The notes under the pieces were generated by a model. It had not been told where the DNA came from. It did not search any database and saw nothing but the letters and a program-made list of their open reading frames with translations. DNA of 64,000 nt from Bacteroidota bacterium (GTDB taxonomy: Bacteria; Bacteroidota; Bacteroidia; B-17B0; Aurantibacillaceae). How positions within the stretch are numbered: position 1 is the first letter of the stretch; each line of letters opens with the position of its first letter. The stretch covers positions 1-64,000 of the forward strand of contig JADBXZ010000003.1 in assembly GCA_020403265.1 (NCBI GenBank), written 5' to 3'. This document shows positions 27,062 through 36,722 of this stretch, piece after piece. The translations under genes were made by a program, and so were the position numbers.

Positions 27062-28429
27062 TTACTCTTTTATAATTTTTACTTGCTGCTGTGTATTTTC
27101 TGTTTTTACTCTTACAAAATAAACACCAGTTGCTTGATGTGTTATATCTAAACTATGTTTACCAGCCTGCAATTGTTTTATAAAAATTTGCTCTCCCAAT
27201 AAATTATAAATAGAAACTTGGCCTGCTGATTTTAAATCAATTGCAAAAGCGCCATTTGTTGGGTTTGGGTATATTGTAATGTTTTTAGCTTCATCATTCT
27301 CTAATTCATTTACACCAACGTTACAAACGTTAATGGATATTGTTTTGGATACAATGGCAGAGGCGCCCCCCGAATTTGTTGACTTTAGGGATATTGTATA
27401 CGTGCCAGCGTTAGTATATGTTATCACAGGGTTTTGAAGCATAGATGTAGCAGGCGAAGCTCCTGTTAATGTCCACGACCAAGCAGTTGGTGTATTAGTA
27501 GAATTGTCATTTAAAGTAATGGTTTGATTTTTACAAACATTTGCTGGTACTGTGAAGTTAGCTACAGGGCTGCAGTCAATTATTGCAATTGTCTTTGATA
27601 CTATAGCCGAGGCACCGCTAGCATTACTTGAAACTAAACTAATTGTATAAGTGCCAGCATTGGTATAAGTAATGGCAGGATTTTGAAGCGTAGAGGTAGC
27701 AGGAGAAGCACCGGTTAACGTCCACGACCAAGCCGTTGGAGTGTTAGTAGAATTATCATTTAAAGTAATGGTTTGATTTTTACAAACATTTACTGGCACT
27801 GTGAAGTTGGCAACGGGTGGTGTAGCAGCAGCACCAGTTACTAAATTTACATTGTAATCTTCTACTTCACCTGCATAAAAAGGAGAACTAGGATTAGCTG
27901 GTGCAGTAAAGCAAGATGCGGCAGCTACCGGAGTATTCATACTATTACCATAAATTACACGCATTCTTGTAACACCTGGCAGTGCAGTATTAGGAATAGT
28001 AAGGTTAAAGGTAAAAGTTACTATTGGAAATGCTCCTCCCCCCCCACCGCATGGTGCAGTGAAAAGTGTTACAGGAGGTACAAAGCCTAAGTATTCAGTG
28101 GCAGTAAATGTATTATCACCATTAATATCAATATAAGCCCCTAAAAAATCTGGCATACAATCGTGGCGTCGCACTGAAACCGACATGTTTACCACTGAAT
28201 TAATTGCTAAAGTTGGTACAGTTACGCTATTATAAAAAACATACCTTGATCCAGCAAAAAAGACAGTACTTGAATTATTAAGGTTGTTAAGCTTAACATT
28301 GGTAATTTCGTCAGCTAAAAAATTACCCGGAGCTGCCACACAATATGGTGCAGGGTTAGTTGTTTGTGCATTTAAAAAGCCACTGGTTATTGCTAAAGTA
28401 CCAAGTGCTAGAAATAGTTTTGTTTTCAT
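27062..28429 (-). CDS. GEVED- and PKD-domain protein with type A T9SS sorting domain
   Basis: The 455-residue protein has a signal peptide (LFLALGTLAITSGFLNAQ) and then a GEVED domain (DFLGAYIDINGDNTFTATEY, then YAGEVEDYNVNL near 180-195). Two nearly identical PKD domains follow (each with NVCKNQTITLNDNSTNTPTA), and then a C-terminal type A sorting domain (ITIYPNPTNGAFAIDL, ending TQQQVKIIKE). It is exported by T9SS. The near identity of the PKD repeats points to recent internal duplication. GEVED domains occur in secreted adhesins and metalloproteases; no catalytic domain is present, so it is probably a binding or matrix protein. Confidence 0.85.
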   Translation of the reverse strand: MKTKLFLALGTLAITSGFLNAQTTNPAPYCVAAPGNFLADEITNVKLNNLNNSSTVFFAGSRYVFYNSVTVPTLAINSVVNMSVSVRRHDCMPDFLGAYIDINGDNTFTATEYLGFVPPVTLFTAPCGGGGGAFPIVTFTFNLTIPNTALPGVTRMRVIYGNSMNTPVAAASCFTAPANPSSPFYAGEVEDYNVNLVTGAAATPPVANFTVPVNVCKNQTITLNDNSTNTPTAWSWTLTGASPATSTLQNPAITYTNAGTYTISLVSSNASGASAIVSKTIAIIDCSPVANFTVPANVCKNQTITLNDNSTNTPTAWSWTLTGASPATSMLQNPVITYTNAGTYTISLKSTNSGGASAIVSKTISINVCNVGVNELENDEAKNITIYPNPTNGAFAIDLKSAGQVSIYNLLGEQIFIKQLQAGKHSLDITHQATGVYFVRVKTENTQQQVKIIKE

Positions 28430-28481
28430 TTTATTTGTTTTAATTTTCTCTACTTATTCAGGCTTCGAGTTTCCTTTTATT

Positions 28482-29726
28482 TTAATTAATTAAAATTTTA
28501 TTGTTACCGCTTTGTTTGGCATTTGATAATTTGATGATGTACATCCCTTGCGGCAAATCATTTATAAGAACTTTTTGCTCACTGGCGTTACTATTTAAAG
28601 TTTTGTTATAAACGCTTTTACCATCTACACTTGTAATTTGTAAATTATAGGCACCTTCATTTAAACCATTTAGGTATAAGGTGTTCTCATTAAAATAACT
28701 GCTAAAATTTAGTTGAGATGTATGTTTAGTAATGCCAGTAATTAAAACTTGTTTAACTTTAGTAGTGGTGGTACAAGCATTAGTTGCAGATAGAGTAACA
28801 GAATTAACGCCTGCATTAGGGAAAGTGTAGGTTGGATTTTGAAGCGTACTTCCAAAAGACCAATTATAGGTGTTGGCATATAATGTTAAGTTATTAAATT
28901 GAAACGAATTATTTCCAAGCGGGGTAAATGTAAAATCAACTTTTGGTTTGTTAGATCCTACGCCCCAGAGATTTAAACTATCCATTACGGTAGTAGAACC
29001 ATAAGTTTGCAATTGATTTGCCACGGTGGTGCTTAAATTTGCAAGGTAACTAGAGCCAACTGATGTTTTTTGAAAAATATTAGAGTAAAAAACACAAGCT
29101 GCTAAATAACTTCCTTCAAGGCTTGGATGGCTTTGATCGGGATCATACAAATTAATGAGTGGTAAATTTTGACGTACTTTTTTCCAAGCCACACCAACTG
29201 GAGCTACAGCAGTTTTAAAATCAGTTTTAAACAACATATAACTTTCTCGCAACCTTGCCTGCATACCGGTATAAGTGCACACAGCAGGGACATTTGCGCA
29301 GTTAGACGCATCACCATTTTGCCTACCCCAGGTCATGTAAAAAATAACTTCGGTGCAGGCATTATGCGCTTTAACGCTATCTGTTAGTTGCTTAGCGAAA
29401 GGATAGGTGTCTTGCATAACCTGCCATAAGTCCCATGAAGGTTCTTGGCTTTGAGCTTGTAACACCACAGCATCCCATTGTTGGGATTTTATTTTTGACC
29501 AAGTTTGCGGGTTATTGCAATGACTCTGAAAAAAATAACCTCCAAATACGGATTGGTCAAAAACTAGCGTATCACCGAGAGGCAAGGCTAAATCCTTAAT
29601 CATTTGAGGTAAATTATTTACAAAGGTGTAACTGTTCCCAATAAATAATACCTTCTTCTTTGTTTGCGCATTAATCGCTACCGATACAAGAACCGCAAAA
29701 CATGTTAGTTTTAATTTTGTTTTCAT
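28482..29726 (-). CDS. SGNH-hydrolase/DUF4886-like protein with PKD and T9SS sorting domains
   Basis: The 414-residue protein has a signal peptide (LTCFAVLVSVAINAQ) and then an SGNH-like domain with the block I motif LFIGNSYTF (Ser near 31), Gly and Asn in later blocks (VVLQAQSQEPSWD, FYMTWGRQNGD) and the block V motif DQSHPSLEGSYLAA (Asp/His near 200). A PKD-like domain (FTPLGNNSFQF, ATNACTTTTKVKQVLI) and a C-terminal sorting domain (PQGMYIIKLSNAKQSGNN) follow. It is probably an exported carbohydrate esterase or lipase. It lies 52 bp upstream of the GEVED gene. Confidence 0.8.
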   Translation of the reverse strand: MKTKLKLTCFAVLVSVAINAQTKKKVLFIGNSYTFVNNLPQMIKDLALPLGDTLVFDQSVFGGYFFQSHCNNPQTWSKIKSQQWDAVVLQAQSQEPSWDLWQVMQDTYPFAKQLTDSVKAHNACTEVIFYMTWGRQNGDASNCANVPAVCTYTGMQARLRESYMLFKTDFKTAVAPVGVAWKKVRQNLPLINLYDPDQSHPSLEGSYLAACVFYSNIFQKTSVGSSYLANLSTTVANQLQTYGSTTVMDSLNLWGVGSNKPKVDFTFTPLGNNSFQFNNLTLYANTYNWSFGSTLQNPTYTFPNAGVNSVTLSATNACTTTTKVKQVLITGITKHTSQLNFSSYFNENTLYLNGLNEGAYNLQITSVDGKSVYNKTLNSNASEQKVLINDLPQGMYIIKLSNAKQSGNNKILIN

Positions 29727-30238
29727 TTCTTAAGTTTAAATTGTTTCTACAAAATTCGAGCATAAATCCCGTTGCATTATCCCTATAAATAGGGGTTTGA
29801 GTGAATGATAGATTTCAGTGAGCAAACTGATTACGAAGTAAATTAGACTTAAAGTTTCTGCGAATGGCTAATTTTAGAATTTCTAAAAAAAAACTTCCAC
29901 AAAAAACAAATTTTACGAACTAGTAATTTCGTTACTTTATCACAAATTACTCATTCGAGAATTCGAAGGAATAATCGTTATAAGAAACCCCAGCCTTTTG
30001 GCTGACATTTCAATCCAACCAAAAAATAATTTTCTAAAATGGGTGTTTCCCGAACTCACTTCGAGGGTAAATCCAACTATTACAGTAGCGTGGTTGATTT
30101 GCCGCTTTCTACTGCTTCGTTGGGGTTTAAAGCAGAGCATATATTTAGAGATTAAACCATTATTACTAGAAACTTTGGTGTACGAACAAAAAATTACGTT
30201 TCCGTTTAATAGGTGATTTAGTAAAAATTAAAAATAAA
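29727..30238. other. Intergenic stretch without a supported gene
   Basis: No convincing coding region. A TTG-started frame (29998-30216) encodes a hydrophobic, Arg-rich sequence without family features and I do not call it. The stretch should hold the promoter for the minus-strand SGNH gene, but no clear TAnnTTTG element at a suitable distance was identified. Confidence 0.4.
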
Positions 30239-30883
30239 TTAATCGATTAAATTTGCATCAATAGCTTTTTTAACCAGGCTTGCTGTATTGTTAACATCAA
30301 ACTTTAACAACAAATTTTTACGATGACTTAAAACAGTATGGTGGCTAATACATAGTTTATCTGCAATTTGATCAGTTGTTAAACCCTTTGAAACCAATTG
30401 CAATATTTCTTTTTCTCGGCCGGAAAGACTGGGAATAAACGATTTTGTTTTTGAAACGGATTCCTTATTGTTTTCTAATTTTTGCGTAACCTCGTTGCTC
30501 AAGTAAAAACCTCCTTTTGCCACGTGCAAAACTGCAGTTAAAATGGTTGTTTTATTAGAATTTTTGAATAGGTATCCATTCGCCCCCGCATTTATAACGT
30601 CGTTTATCGTTTTCGGTTCCTCATGCATACTAATAATTAGAATAGCTATGTCAGAGTTGAGCGCTTTTACTTTTTTGCAAAGCTCAATACCATTCAAATT
30701 GGGCATGTTTATATCACTAATTAGTACATCTATTTTATGATTATTTAAATAACTTAATATTTCTGTGCCAGAAACAGCCATGCTAACCACTTCAAATTCA
30801 GATTGTCCTTTAAACATAGAGGTCAGTCCGTCTATATATAAAGGATGGTCATCCACAATTCCTATTTTATATACTTTATTCAA
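30239..30883 (-). CDS. NarL/LuxR-type response regulator
   Basis: The 214-residue protein has a receiver domain with the acidic pair in IVDDHPLY, phosphoacceptor Asp in VLISDINMPNLNG (near 57) and Lys in FKNSNK (near 105). The C-terminal LuxR-type helix-turn-helix is SGREKEILQLVSKGLTTDQI, then ADKLCISHHTV. It overlaps the sensor-kinase gene by 4 bp (ATGA-type) and is the cognate regulator. The target genes may be the neighbouring T9SS cargo genes, but the sequence does not show this. Confidence 0.9.
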   Translation of the reverse strand: MNKVYKIGIVDDHPLYIDGLTSMFKGQSEFEVVSMAVSGTEILSYLNNHKIDVLISDINMPNLNGIELCKKVKALNSDIAILIISMHEEPKTINDVINAGANGYLFKNSNKTTILTAVLHVAKGGFYLSNEVTQKLENNKESVSKTKSFIPSLSGREKEILQLVSKGLTTDQIADKLCISHHTVLSHRKNLLLKFDVNNTASLVKKAIDANLID

Positions 30884-33030
30884 ACTATATTTTTTTGTTG
30901 AATTTTTATAGAGATATAAAATGCGGAGCCTCTGCCCAATTTGGAATCAATTGTTAAATTTCCATTGAGCGTATTAACCCGCGACTGAATGTTTCGTAAA
31001 CCCATGCCGAATTTTTTTTCATTCATATCAAACCCGGTTCCATTATCTTCAAAAACAACTGTCATTTCCTCTTCATAGTTATTTATTGCAATTTCGATTT
31101 GGTTGCAATCGGAATGATTAACGGCATTTTGTAATAGTTCCTGAAGGATGCGATATACGGCCACCTTTAAATCATTATTAATAGTGTTTAATTTTTCTGT
31201 GTCTAAGTAATCAAGAAAAATCGTAACTTTAGAAACGTTACGATAATCATTAATTAAACTATCTATGACATTTGTAAAAGAATTATTATCTAAAACAGGC
31301 GGTATAAGGTTGTGCGAAATAGTTCTTACCTCATTATATGCTAAATCAACCTTGCTTATTATCTTTTCAAGATGATTGTCCATTTTTGAGTGATTTTCAA
31401 AAATAGTTGCTAAATTTAATTTAATTCCCGCTAATGCGCTACCAACACTATCGTGTAGTTCTTCAGCAATTCGCTTTCTTTCAAGATCTTGACCATTAAT
31501 GATCCTTTGTAACGTCAGCAATTCTTGCTCCCGTATCAAATTTTTAGTATAGTTTTGATGGTTTTCTTCGATTGTTAACATCAATTGTTGTTTTGATTTA
31601 ATTCTATTTTTATATGTCATTGCAACCAAAACTAAAATAATAATTATAAAAATCGCCAAAACAATAATATAATTTCTGATAATTTCTTGTCTTTTGATTT
31701 TCTGATTTAATTCTATTTGCATCATTTTTTCCTTCTCTTTCTCAAGAAAAATTGACTTTTCAAAGTCAAACAATTCCTTTTTTTTGATTATGTTTAACTC
31801 AGTGTTTGATGCTGCCAAACTGTCTAATCTCCCAATCAGATCTTTACTGTATACTAATGCCTCTTGGTTGTTTTTTAACTTTTCATAAATTTTTATAACG
31901 AGTTTTTGCTGTTTAATAATTCTGCCAATATCCGAGTTAATCTCGCGTGAAATGTTTAGTGAGTTTAGCGCATGCTTCAAAGCCTTATTGTATTTACCTT
32001 TTTTAAAGTAAATAGAGCCTAAATAAAAATGTGCATTTGAAGCTTCCCTTTTGTTACCTCCTGCCACGTTTAAGGCAAGAATATTATATTCTGTTGCTTT
32101 AGTTAAATTTCCTTCTTCTTCATAAAAAGCTGCTCGCTGTGTAAAGTAACCGGGCAAAGCACTAAATATTTTATATTTAAAAATTAGCTCATTGGCTTTA
32201 TTAAAATAGCTTTCTGCAGTTGTTTTATTATTGTAGACTGCGTAGATGATAGCTAAATTTATAGTGTTAGCTACAAGTAATTGCTTGTTACCTAGGCTGT
32301 CATTTTGCAATAATTTGTGTGTGAGTAAAGTATACTTTAATGCATTTTTATTGTCGTTTATTTTATAATAAATATTGCCAATTAAATTATAAGTAGATGC
32401 ATTTGAATAATGGTAAAGTAATTTATTTCTTTTTTCAATTGCCCTAAATGAATAATCGAGTGCTTGATTGATATCGCCGAGGGTACTATAAATTAATGCC
32501 ATATTATGAAGTGATTTTGATATAATATGATCGTTACTGATTGACTTTCCAATAATAAGTGCCTTATTAATATGTTTCAACGCGTCAGCATTTTTGCCCA
32601 ATTTTTGTTCGCACAAACCAATTCCGTTTAAAGCTTCGGCCAATTTGGCTTTAAAGAAGGTTGAATCTATAAGGGATGAATTAGTGTCTAAATAGTAAAT
32701 TAATTTTAGTGAATTCTTAAAATAAAATAAAGATTTATTAAAATTATTTAAATTTATATGATAAAATTTTGCTAAGATTATATTTGCCTCCGCAATTCCA
32801 AGTAAATACTTAAGTTTTATTGATTCAGTTAAAGCCTTATTACTATAGTAAAATGTTGAGTCAGGAAATGAGTTCAGGTATTTATTGGCGAGCGAATTGT
32901 ATTGGTTAACCTTAGCTGTATCAATTAGTTTAAAATCATAACTGGTTGAAAGACTACTTTTTTCAAAGGATTGTGCGAGACAAAAACCAAATGAGAAAAA
33001 AATAATTAGAAAATTTAATACTTTTAACAT
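30880..33030 (-). CDS. TPR-containing NarX-type sensor histidine kinase
   Basis: The 716-residue protein has a signal peptide and about eight TPR-like repeats (residues about 60-380, for example LNGIGLCEQKLGKNADALKH). A coiled segment and one membrane helix (YIIVLAIFIIIILVLVAMTY, near 450) follow. Then a HisKA_3 domain carries the phosphoacceptor His in RKRIAEELHDSVGSALAGIK (near 530), with an HATPase_c domain (LQELLQNAVNHSD, then FEDNGTGFDM, GMGLRNI). The periplasmic TPR sensor arrangement is common in Bacteroidota. It pairs with the LuxR-type regulator that overlaps its 3' end. Confidence 0.9.
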   Translation of the reverse strand: MLKVLNFLIIFFSFGFCLAQSFEKSSLSTSYDFKLIDTAKVNQYNSLANKYLNSFPDSTFYYSNKALTESIKLKYLLGIAEANIILAKFYHINLNNFNKSLFYFKNSLKLIYYLDTNSSLIDSTFFKAKLAEALNGIGLCEQKLGKNADALKHINKALIIGKSISNDHIISKSLHNMALIYSTLGDINQALDYSFRAIEKRNKLLYHYSNASTYNLIGNIYYKINDNKNALKYTLLTHKLLQNDSLGNKQLLVANTINLAIIYAVYNNKTTAESYFNKANELIFKYKIFSALPGYFTQRAAFYEEEGNLTKATEYNILALNVAGGNKREASNAHFYLGSIYFKKGKYNKALKHALNSLNISREINSDIGRIIKQQKLVIKIYEKLKNNQEALVYSKDLIGRLDSLAASNTELNIIKKKELFDFEKSIFLEKEKEKMMQIELNQKIKRQEIIRNYIIVLAIFIIIILVLVAMTYKNRIKSKQQLMLTIEENHQNYTKNLIREQELLTLQRIINGQDLERKRIAEELHDSVGSALAGIKLNLATIFENHSKMDNHLEKIISKVDLAYNEVRTISHNLIPPVLDNNSFTNVIDSLINDYRNVSKVTIFLDYLDTEKLNTINNDLKVAVYRILQELLQNAVNHSDCNQIEIAINNYEEEMTVVFEDNGTGFDMNEKKFGMGLRNIQSRVNTLNGNLTIDSKLGRGSAFYISIKIQQKNIV

Positions 33031-33141
33031 AATAACGTAATATTATTTTATGAAATACTTAAATATTTATTAATAATAGTTTGTAAATAATCTGGTTCAA
33101 TAACTTAACGATACATAATAGTTTATATTGTGCTTAGTGAA

Positions 33142-33294
33142 TTATTTTTTAGCCAGCAAGGTTAGAGCAAACTGTTCTTTACCTGCTGTACATCCAATCC
33201 AGTTATTTGATTTTTTTGGCCAGTTGAGAAAGTCGTCTATGTATTTTGCCAGCTTTATTTTTATTCGTCTTTCTTCACAATTAAGTCTATCAAT
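33142..33294 (-). pseudogene. 3' remnant of an unknown gene
   Basis: A minus-strand frame of about 50 codons ends at a TAA (33142-33144) and encodes protein-like sequence (KIKLAKYIDDFLNWPKKSNN, then WIGCTAGKEQFALTLLAKK). An in-frame stop lies immediately upstream and there is no start codon. I do not recognise a family. The composition is unlike random non-coding DNA. Confidence 0.35.
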
Positions 33295-33335
33295 TCACAT
33301 TAGACTTCACTATTTTATTTCGTTGATAAGTAAAA

Positions 33336-33500
33336 TCACTCTCGTGTTAAATTGACATAAATTACATAAATCCAACTCATTACTTCATGAACAATTACAA
33401 GAAGTATTGACTTATTCCTGTCCCAAGAAATAGCAGCTGCAACAATGCTACCAAGGGAAACTCCATCTTTAAGGATTGATTTGTCGGAGATACCGTCTAC
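33336..33500 (-). CDS. Small membrane protein, possibly decayed
   Basis: The last 50 or so codons of a longer frame (open up to 33647) encode a Bacteroidota-type small membrane peptide: ILKDGVSLGSIVAAAISWDR, then NKSILLVIVHEVMSWIYVIY and a basic end (VNLTRE). The pattern of a hydrophobic helix, NKSIL and a WxYVIY helix is familiar from short conserved proteins near Bacteroidota secretion genes. No good ATG is present at the expected place, and upstream the frame runs into the neighbouring gene. It may therefore have lost its start. Confidence 0.35.
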   Translation of the reverse strand, partial: VDGISDKSILKDGVSLGSIVAAAISWDRNKSILLVIVHEVMSWIYVIYVNLTRE

Positions 33501-33565
33501 CGAGTGAACTTGTAATGTGATTAAAAAAAGAAATAATGTTAGTAGATGCGTTTGATTTTTCGAAT

Positions 33566-35218
33566 TTAATACTTCATCACATCCAAACCAATCGCATATC
33601 CATAGACTTTTCCTTTCGCATCTTTGTAAATTCTGATTTTGTTGCACGCCATTCCTAAATTAAGGGGCTTCCAGGTTAATCCACCGTCTTTGGTTTCATA
33701 ACCACTGTTCATAGTGCCTACAAATCCGTGGTTTTCATCAATAAACCCAATGCCAAATTCTCTTGCTCCTGCATCTTCCACCAAGTTGATTTCTTTCCAT
33801 GTTTCACCACCATCAATGGTTTTGGCAACACGCTGTTGTTTTGCATTTGGATCTGGATTGTAGGATTGAATGGTTACATAACCAACTTTTTCACTCGGAA
33901 AGGAAACCTTCCAAGTGGTTTCAAACGGACGATTAGATTGATACACCTTTTTCCATGTTTTACCTCCATCAGTCGTTTTTAAAATTAACGCATTGGATTG
34001 GGAAACATCTTCGCTCGTGGCAGCGCAAGCAAAACCGGTATTCTTATCAAACATTTTGATGTCAAAAAGCATTTTACAATTCTTGTCCATGCTATTGGAA
34101 GTCCAAGTTAAACCCCCATCATGAGATGCCATCATGTTGGCTGGAGAACCAACCCGACCAACTGCGTAAATATGAACTTTGTTATCTGTTTTTCCGTGAT
34201 TAATGAAGGGTTCTTTCACGATATCTATCGCGCAAAGCCCTTTCACGTATGGACCTTTATAGGGAAAAGGATTCCAGGTTTTTCCTCCATCAATAGTTCC
34301 GTATAGCGGAATGGTGTCGGTCACATTTGGGAAATAATCTGTTCCAACTGTTCCTACAAATCCTTTTAAACTATCTATAAAAGTAATACAGCGGAAAAAT
34401 GTTCCTTTCTTTTCCAATTGTTTTTCCCATGTTATTCCCCCATCTTTGGTATGATAAACGCTCCCAAAACCGTTTACGTACCAGCCTTCGTTTTCATTGA
34501 TGAATGTAATATCATCTTGTTTTCCTGGATAACGATCAGTTTTTAATTTTCGCCATCCTTGTTCACCAATTTTGTTATCTGATTTTTTATTCAAAACGTC
34601 ATTACTCCAGTGAACAGCAGACAACCCAACTTCTTGGTTGTATTCGTCAAAGAGTAACTGAATCTGACCATTTGCAAATTTATTATAGGCCTCTTGCATT
34701 GTGCCTGACTTTGCGAAGAAGTGATCTGTTGAAGGATAGGTCTTCAAGGTGGCGTTCCCATGATGAAAATAATTAACAGTATTAACGATTTGCTGATGAT
34801 CGGCCTTAGAGAACGCTTGAAAATCGGATTCACCAAATTGCACAAGCACTTTAGCCGTTGTATTCTTCCAGTTTTCAAGATGCGGATAATCTTGAATTTG
34901 CCGCCAGTATTCCGCATTTCGTGAATAAATCTTTCCTTTACCGTCATACTCCCATGCGGTTCTCAATACGCTGTCGGCCATCGGATCTATGGCCATGTCC
35001 TCCAATCTCTCTTTTTTAATAAAAAAGCGGTAGTTTAGATCGTATTGCTCGTTGACGGATTTTTCAACTTCAATGGGATTCATTCCGGCTAAAGCATTTT
35101 GAGTTCGGTACATCTCTATTTGGTATTCAAACCATGATTTAGAAACAGTACCATACACAACAACTCCGGCAAAAGCAGAAGTGAAAAAAGTAACTCCTGA
35201 AGAAAACAAAAAAAACAT
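33566..35218 (-). CDS. Ycf48-like beta-propeller protein fused to a truncated alpha/beta-hydrolase remnant
   Basis: In the 550-residue frame, residues about 18-195 resemble the C-terminal half of an alpha/beta hydrolase (GVVVYGTVSKSWFEYQIEMY, VLVQFGESDFQAF with the acid residue, STDHFF with the His). They lack the N-terminal half with the nucleophile elbow. Residues 215-550 form a Ycf48/BNR-type propeller with repeated HTKDGGITWEKQ, ASHDGGLTWTSN, KTTDGGKTWKKV and ETKDGGLTWKPL motifs. The first 16 residues (FFLFSSGVTFFTSAF) derive from antisense reading of the adjacent His-rich gene, so the 5' end is artificial: the gene was beheaded near 35165. There is no T9SS sorting domain. It is probably non-functional as a hydrolase. 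Confidence 0.65.
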   Translation of the reverse strand: MFFLFSSGVTFFTSAFAGVVVYGTVSKSWFEYQIEMYRTQNALAGMNPIEVEKSVNEQYDLNYRFFIKKERLEDMAIDPMADSVLRTAWEYDGKGKIYSRNAEYWRQIQDYPHLENWKNTTAKVLVQFGESDFQAFSKADHQQIVNTVNYFHHGNATLKTYPSTDHFFAKSGTMQEAYNKFANGQIQLLFDEYNQEVGLSAVHWSNDVLNKKSDNKIGEQGWRKLKTDRYPGKQDDITFINENEGWYVNGFGSVYHTKDGGITWEKQLEKKGTFFRCITFIDSLKGFVGTVGTDYFPNVTDTIPLYGTIDGGKTWNPFPYKGPYVKGLCAIDIVKEPFINHGKTDNKVHIYAVGRVGSPANMMASHDGGLTWTSNSMDKNCKMLFDIKMFDKNTGFACAATSEDVSQSNALILKTTDGGKTWKKVYQSNRPFETTWKVSFPSEKVGYVTIQSYNPDPNAKQQRVAKTIDGGETWKEINLVEDAGAREFGIGFIDENHGFVGTMNSGYETKDGGLTWKPLNLGMACNKIRIYKDAKGKVYGYAIGLDVMKY

Positions 35219-35405
35219 TGAGAATCACAAAAAAATTGCGACTCTTTTGGAATCGGCTGCGAAGCATCACATCGAAGCTGCAAATCATCATGAAAAAGAA
35301 AATCATGAAAAGGCGGCTCAAAGCACAATCGCAGCGCATGGTCATACAGCCCTTGCTCACGAAGCTCAAAAAGACGGTGTAAAAATGCACGCATTGAATA
35401 GTTAA
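35181..35405 (+). CDS. Small His/Ala-rich helical protein (5' end probably lost)
   Basis: The 74-residue protein uses a GTG start at 35181. The sequence is a helical, His-rich repeat type (LLESAAKHHIEAANHHEKEN, then HEKAAQSTIAAHGHTALA) seen in small Bacteroidota proteins of unknown function. The frame is open upstream (PAKAEVKKVTPEEN), and the upstream bases are also the beheaded hydrolase on the other strand. The original start was therefore probably removed at the junction near 35165. A strong terminator follows. Confidence 0.5.
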   Translation: MKKVTPEENKKNIENHKKIATLLESAAKHHIEAANHHEKENHEKAAQSTIAAHGHTALAHEAQKDGVKMHALNS

Positions 35406-35437
35406 ATGTGATTTGCTTATCCACTTTAGATTCTTAT

Positions 35438-35470
35438 AAAAAGCATCATGCAAAAGCATGGTGCTTTTTA
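35438..35470 (+). terminator. Intrinsic terminator after the His-rich gene
   Basis: AAAAGCATCATGC and GCATGGTGCTTTT pair with a short AAAA loop, followed by TTAATTATTTT. Confidence 0.75.
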
Positions 35471-36095
35471 ATTATTTTGTACATTTGACCAACCAAATTT
35501 TGTACCTGAAAGTTCATTGATAATTACCAATTTAATGATGGATTTCCAATTCTGAGAATTCATCAAAATCCTAAGTGCTTGAAAATCAACATTAAAGTTT
35601 TATAAATTCAACCCTTTTGGTACTGAGAATCAAATAGAGTCAATGAAAAACATTGGCCTTTTGTGTTTTGAAAACCTTAAAGCATTAATTAAATTGGATT
35701 ATAATTAAAAAGCAAAGCAACTTTAACGGTAATAACCAATTAATTTAAAGATAATAAAAACAATCCAGTTAAAATTAATAAATCACATGGATTGTAGATC
35801 TCACCCAAACATTTGATTAATGCATTTGTTTGTGTTATTTTACTCTAACTTATTCTTGGTAGGTTTAATTTGAATAATCTCCTAGTAGATCATATCTTAG
35901 GTATTTACTTCGATTGTTAGTTATTCGTAAAATCTGTCAGTTGTCCGACTAAAACTACAATAATAAAAGTATGATTAATCATTTAGGTTTTTTGATAGTT
36001 AGGTTAGGTTTTGAACCTTGCAGGCTGCTTGTACAGGAAATATTAACTTGTTAAATCGTTAAAGATAAGTCGGTATAGCCCCTTATCGATCTAGT
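35471..36095. other. Intergenic stretch, nothing recognised
   Basis: AT-rich sequence without a supported gene, RNA or clear repeat. It lies between the His-rich gene (+) and the 3' end of the cold-shock-domain gene (-). Confidence 0.5.
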
Positions 36096-36548
36096 TTATG
36101 TAGCATTAACAATGTTAGTTGCAACAATTCCTTTTGGTCCATGCGCCATTTCAAAGTTTACTGCATCTCCTTCTTTAACTTCGTAGTTTGCCTCGGAGAT
36201 GTGAAAAAATATTTTTTCGTGTGTTTGTCCGTCTTTAATAAAACCAAAATTGCGGTCTCTATTGTATATTGCAATTCTTCCTGATCTGGTTACATTTGTT
36301 TGTTCCCGAAGGATGGTTTGCGGACCAAGTAATATTTCATCAACCGATATTTCAACTTTTGTCCGGGGGTCTGGCGGCGTGCTGCTTAATTGTCCATTGT
36401 GATCTACATAAGCCATCATACTTTCTGCGCCTTTACCCTTGCTTGAATTAACTTTTCTTAATTCTCGCTTTTCTAGTTTTTCCTTTTGTTTTTGCTTTTT
36501 CTTTTTTTCTTTTTCGTTTTTTTGAAACGTTTGTTTTGATTTTGACAT
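36096..36548 (-). CDS. Cold-shock-domain protein with a Lys-rich N-terminal extension
   Basis: The 150-residue protein begins with about 50 very basic residues rich in Lys, Glu and Gln (a probable coiled or disordered RNA-binding segment). It ends in a cold-shock domain with RNP1 (NFGFIKD near 112) and RNP2 (KIFFHISEA near 122), finishing HGPKGIVATNIVNAT. It should bind single-stranded RNA or DNA. It is divergent from the helicase/CspA/sigma group at 36869 and shares their probable role in cold response. A TAnnTTTG promoter element is at 36606-36613 on the minus strand. Confidence 0.85.
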   Translation of the reverse strand: MSKSKQTFQKNEKEKKKKQKQKEKLEKRELRKVNSSKGKGAESMMAYVDHNGQLSSTPPDPRTKVEISVDEILLGPQTILREQTNVTRSGRIAIYNRDRNFGFIKDGQTHEKIFFHISEANYEVKEGDAVNFEMAHGPKGIVATNIVNAT

Positions 36549-36556
36549 TGAATAAT

Positions 36557-36613
36557 AAATCTGTGATAAGCAGATTTATGAAGTTAAACCAACTCAGATT
36601 TTGCTCAAAGATA
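36557..36613 (-). promoter_or_regulatory. Leader of the cold-shock-domain gene: -7 element and small hairpin
   Basis: On the minus strand TATCTTTG (36613-36606) matches TAnnTTTG. AAATCTG and CAGATTT (36557-36563 and 36571-36577) can pair in the 5' untranslated region of about 55 bases, just before the ATG. Confidence 0.45.
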
Positions 36614-36722
36614 ATCAAACGGTTGTCACCTTCTAAATTTTGTTTTCACCAACTTTCACTCAATGTTTTCAGAGTATTCATTCTCTATATCAAACAAATT
36701 AGGTTATTTCAATTATTCTAAT

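Noticed and set aside
29998-30216. 72-residue frame in the gap before the SGNH gene
   Set aside because: TTG start, no family features, hydrophobic and Arg-rich composition typical of chance frames.
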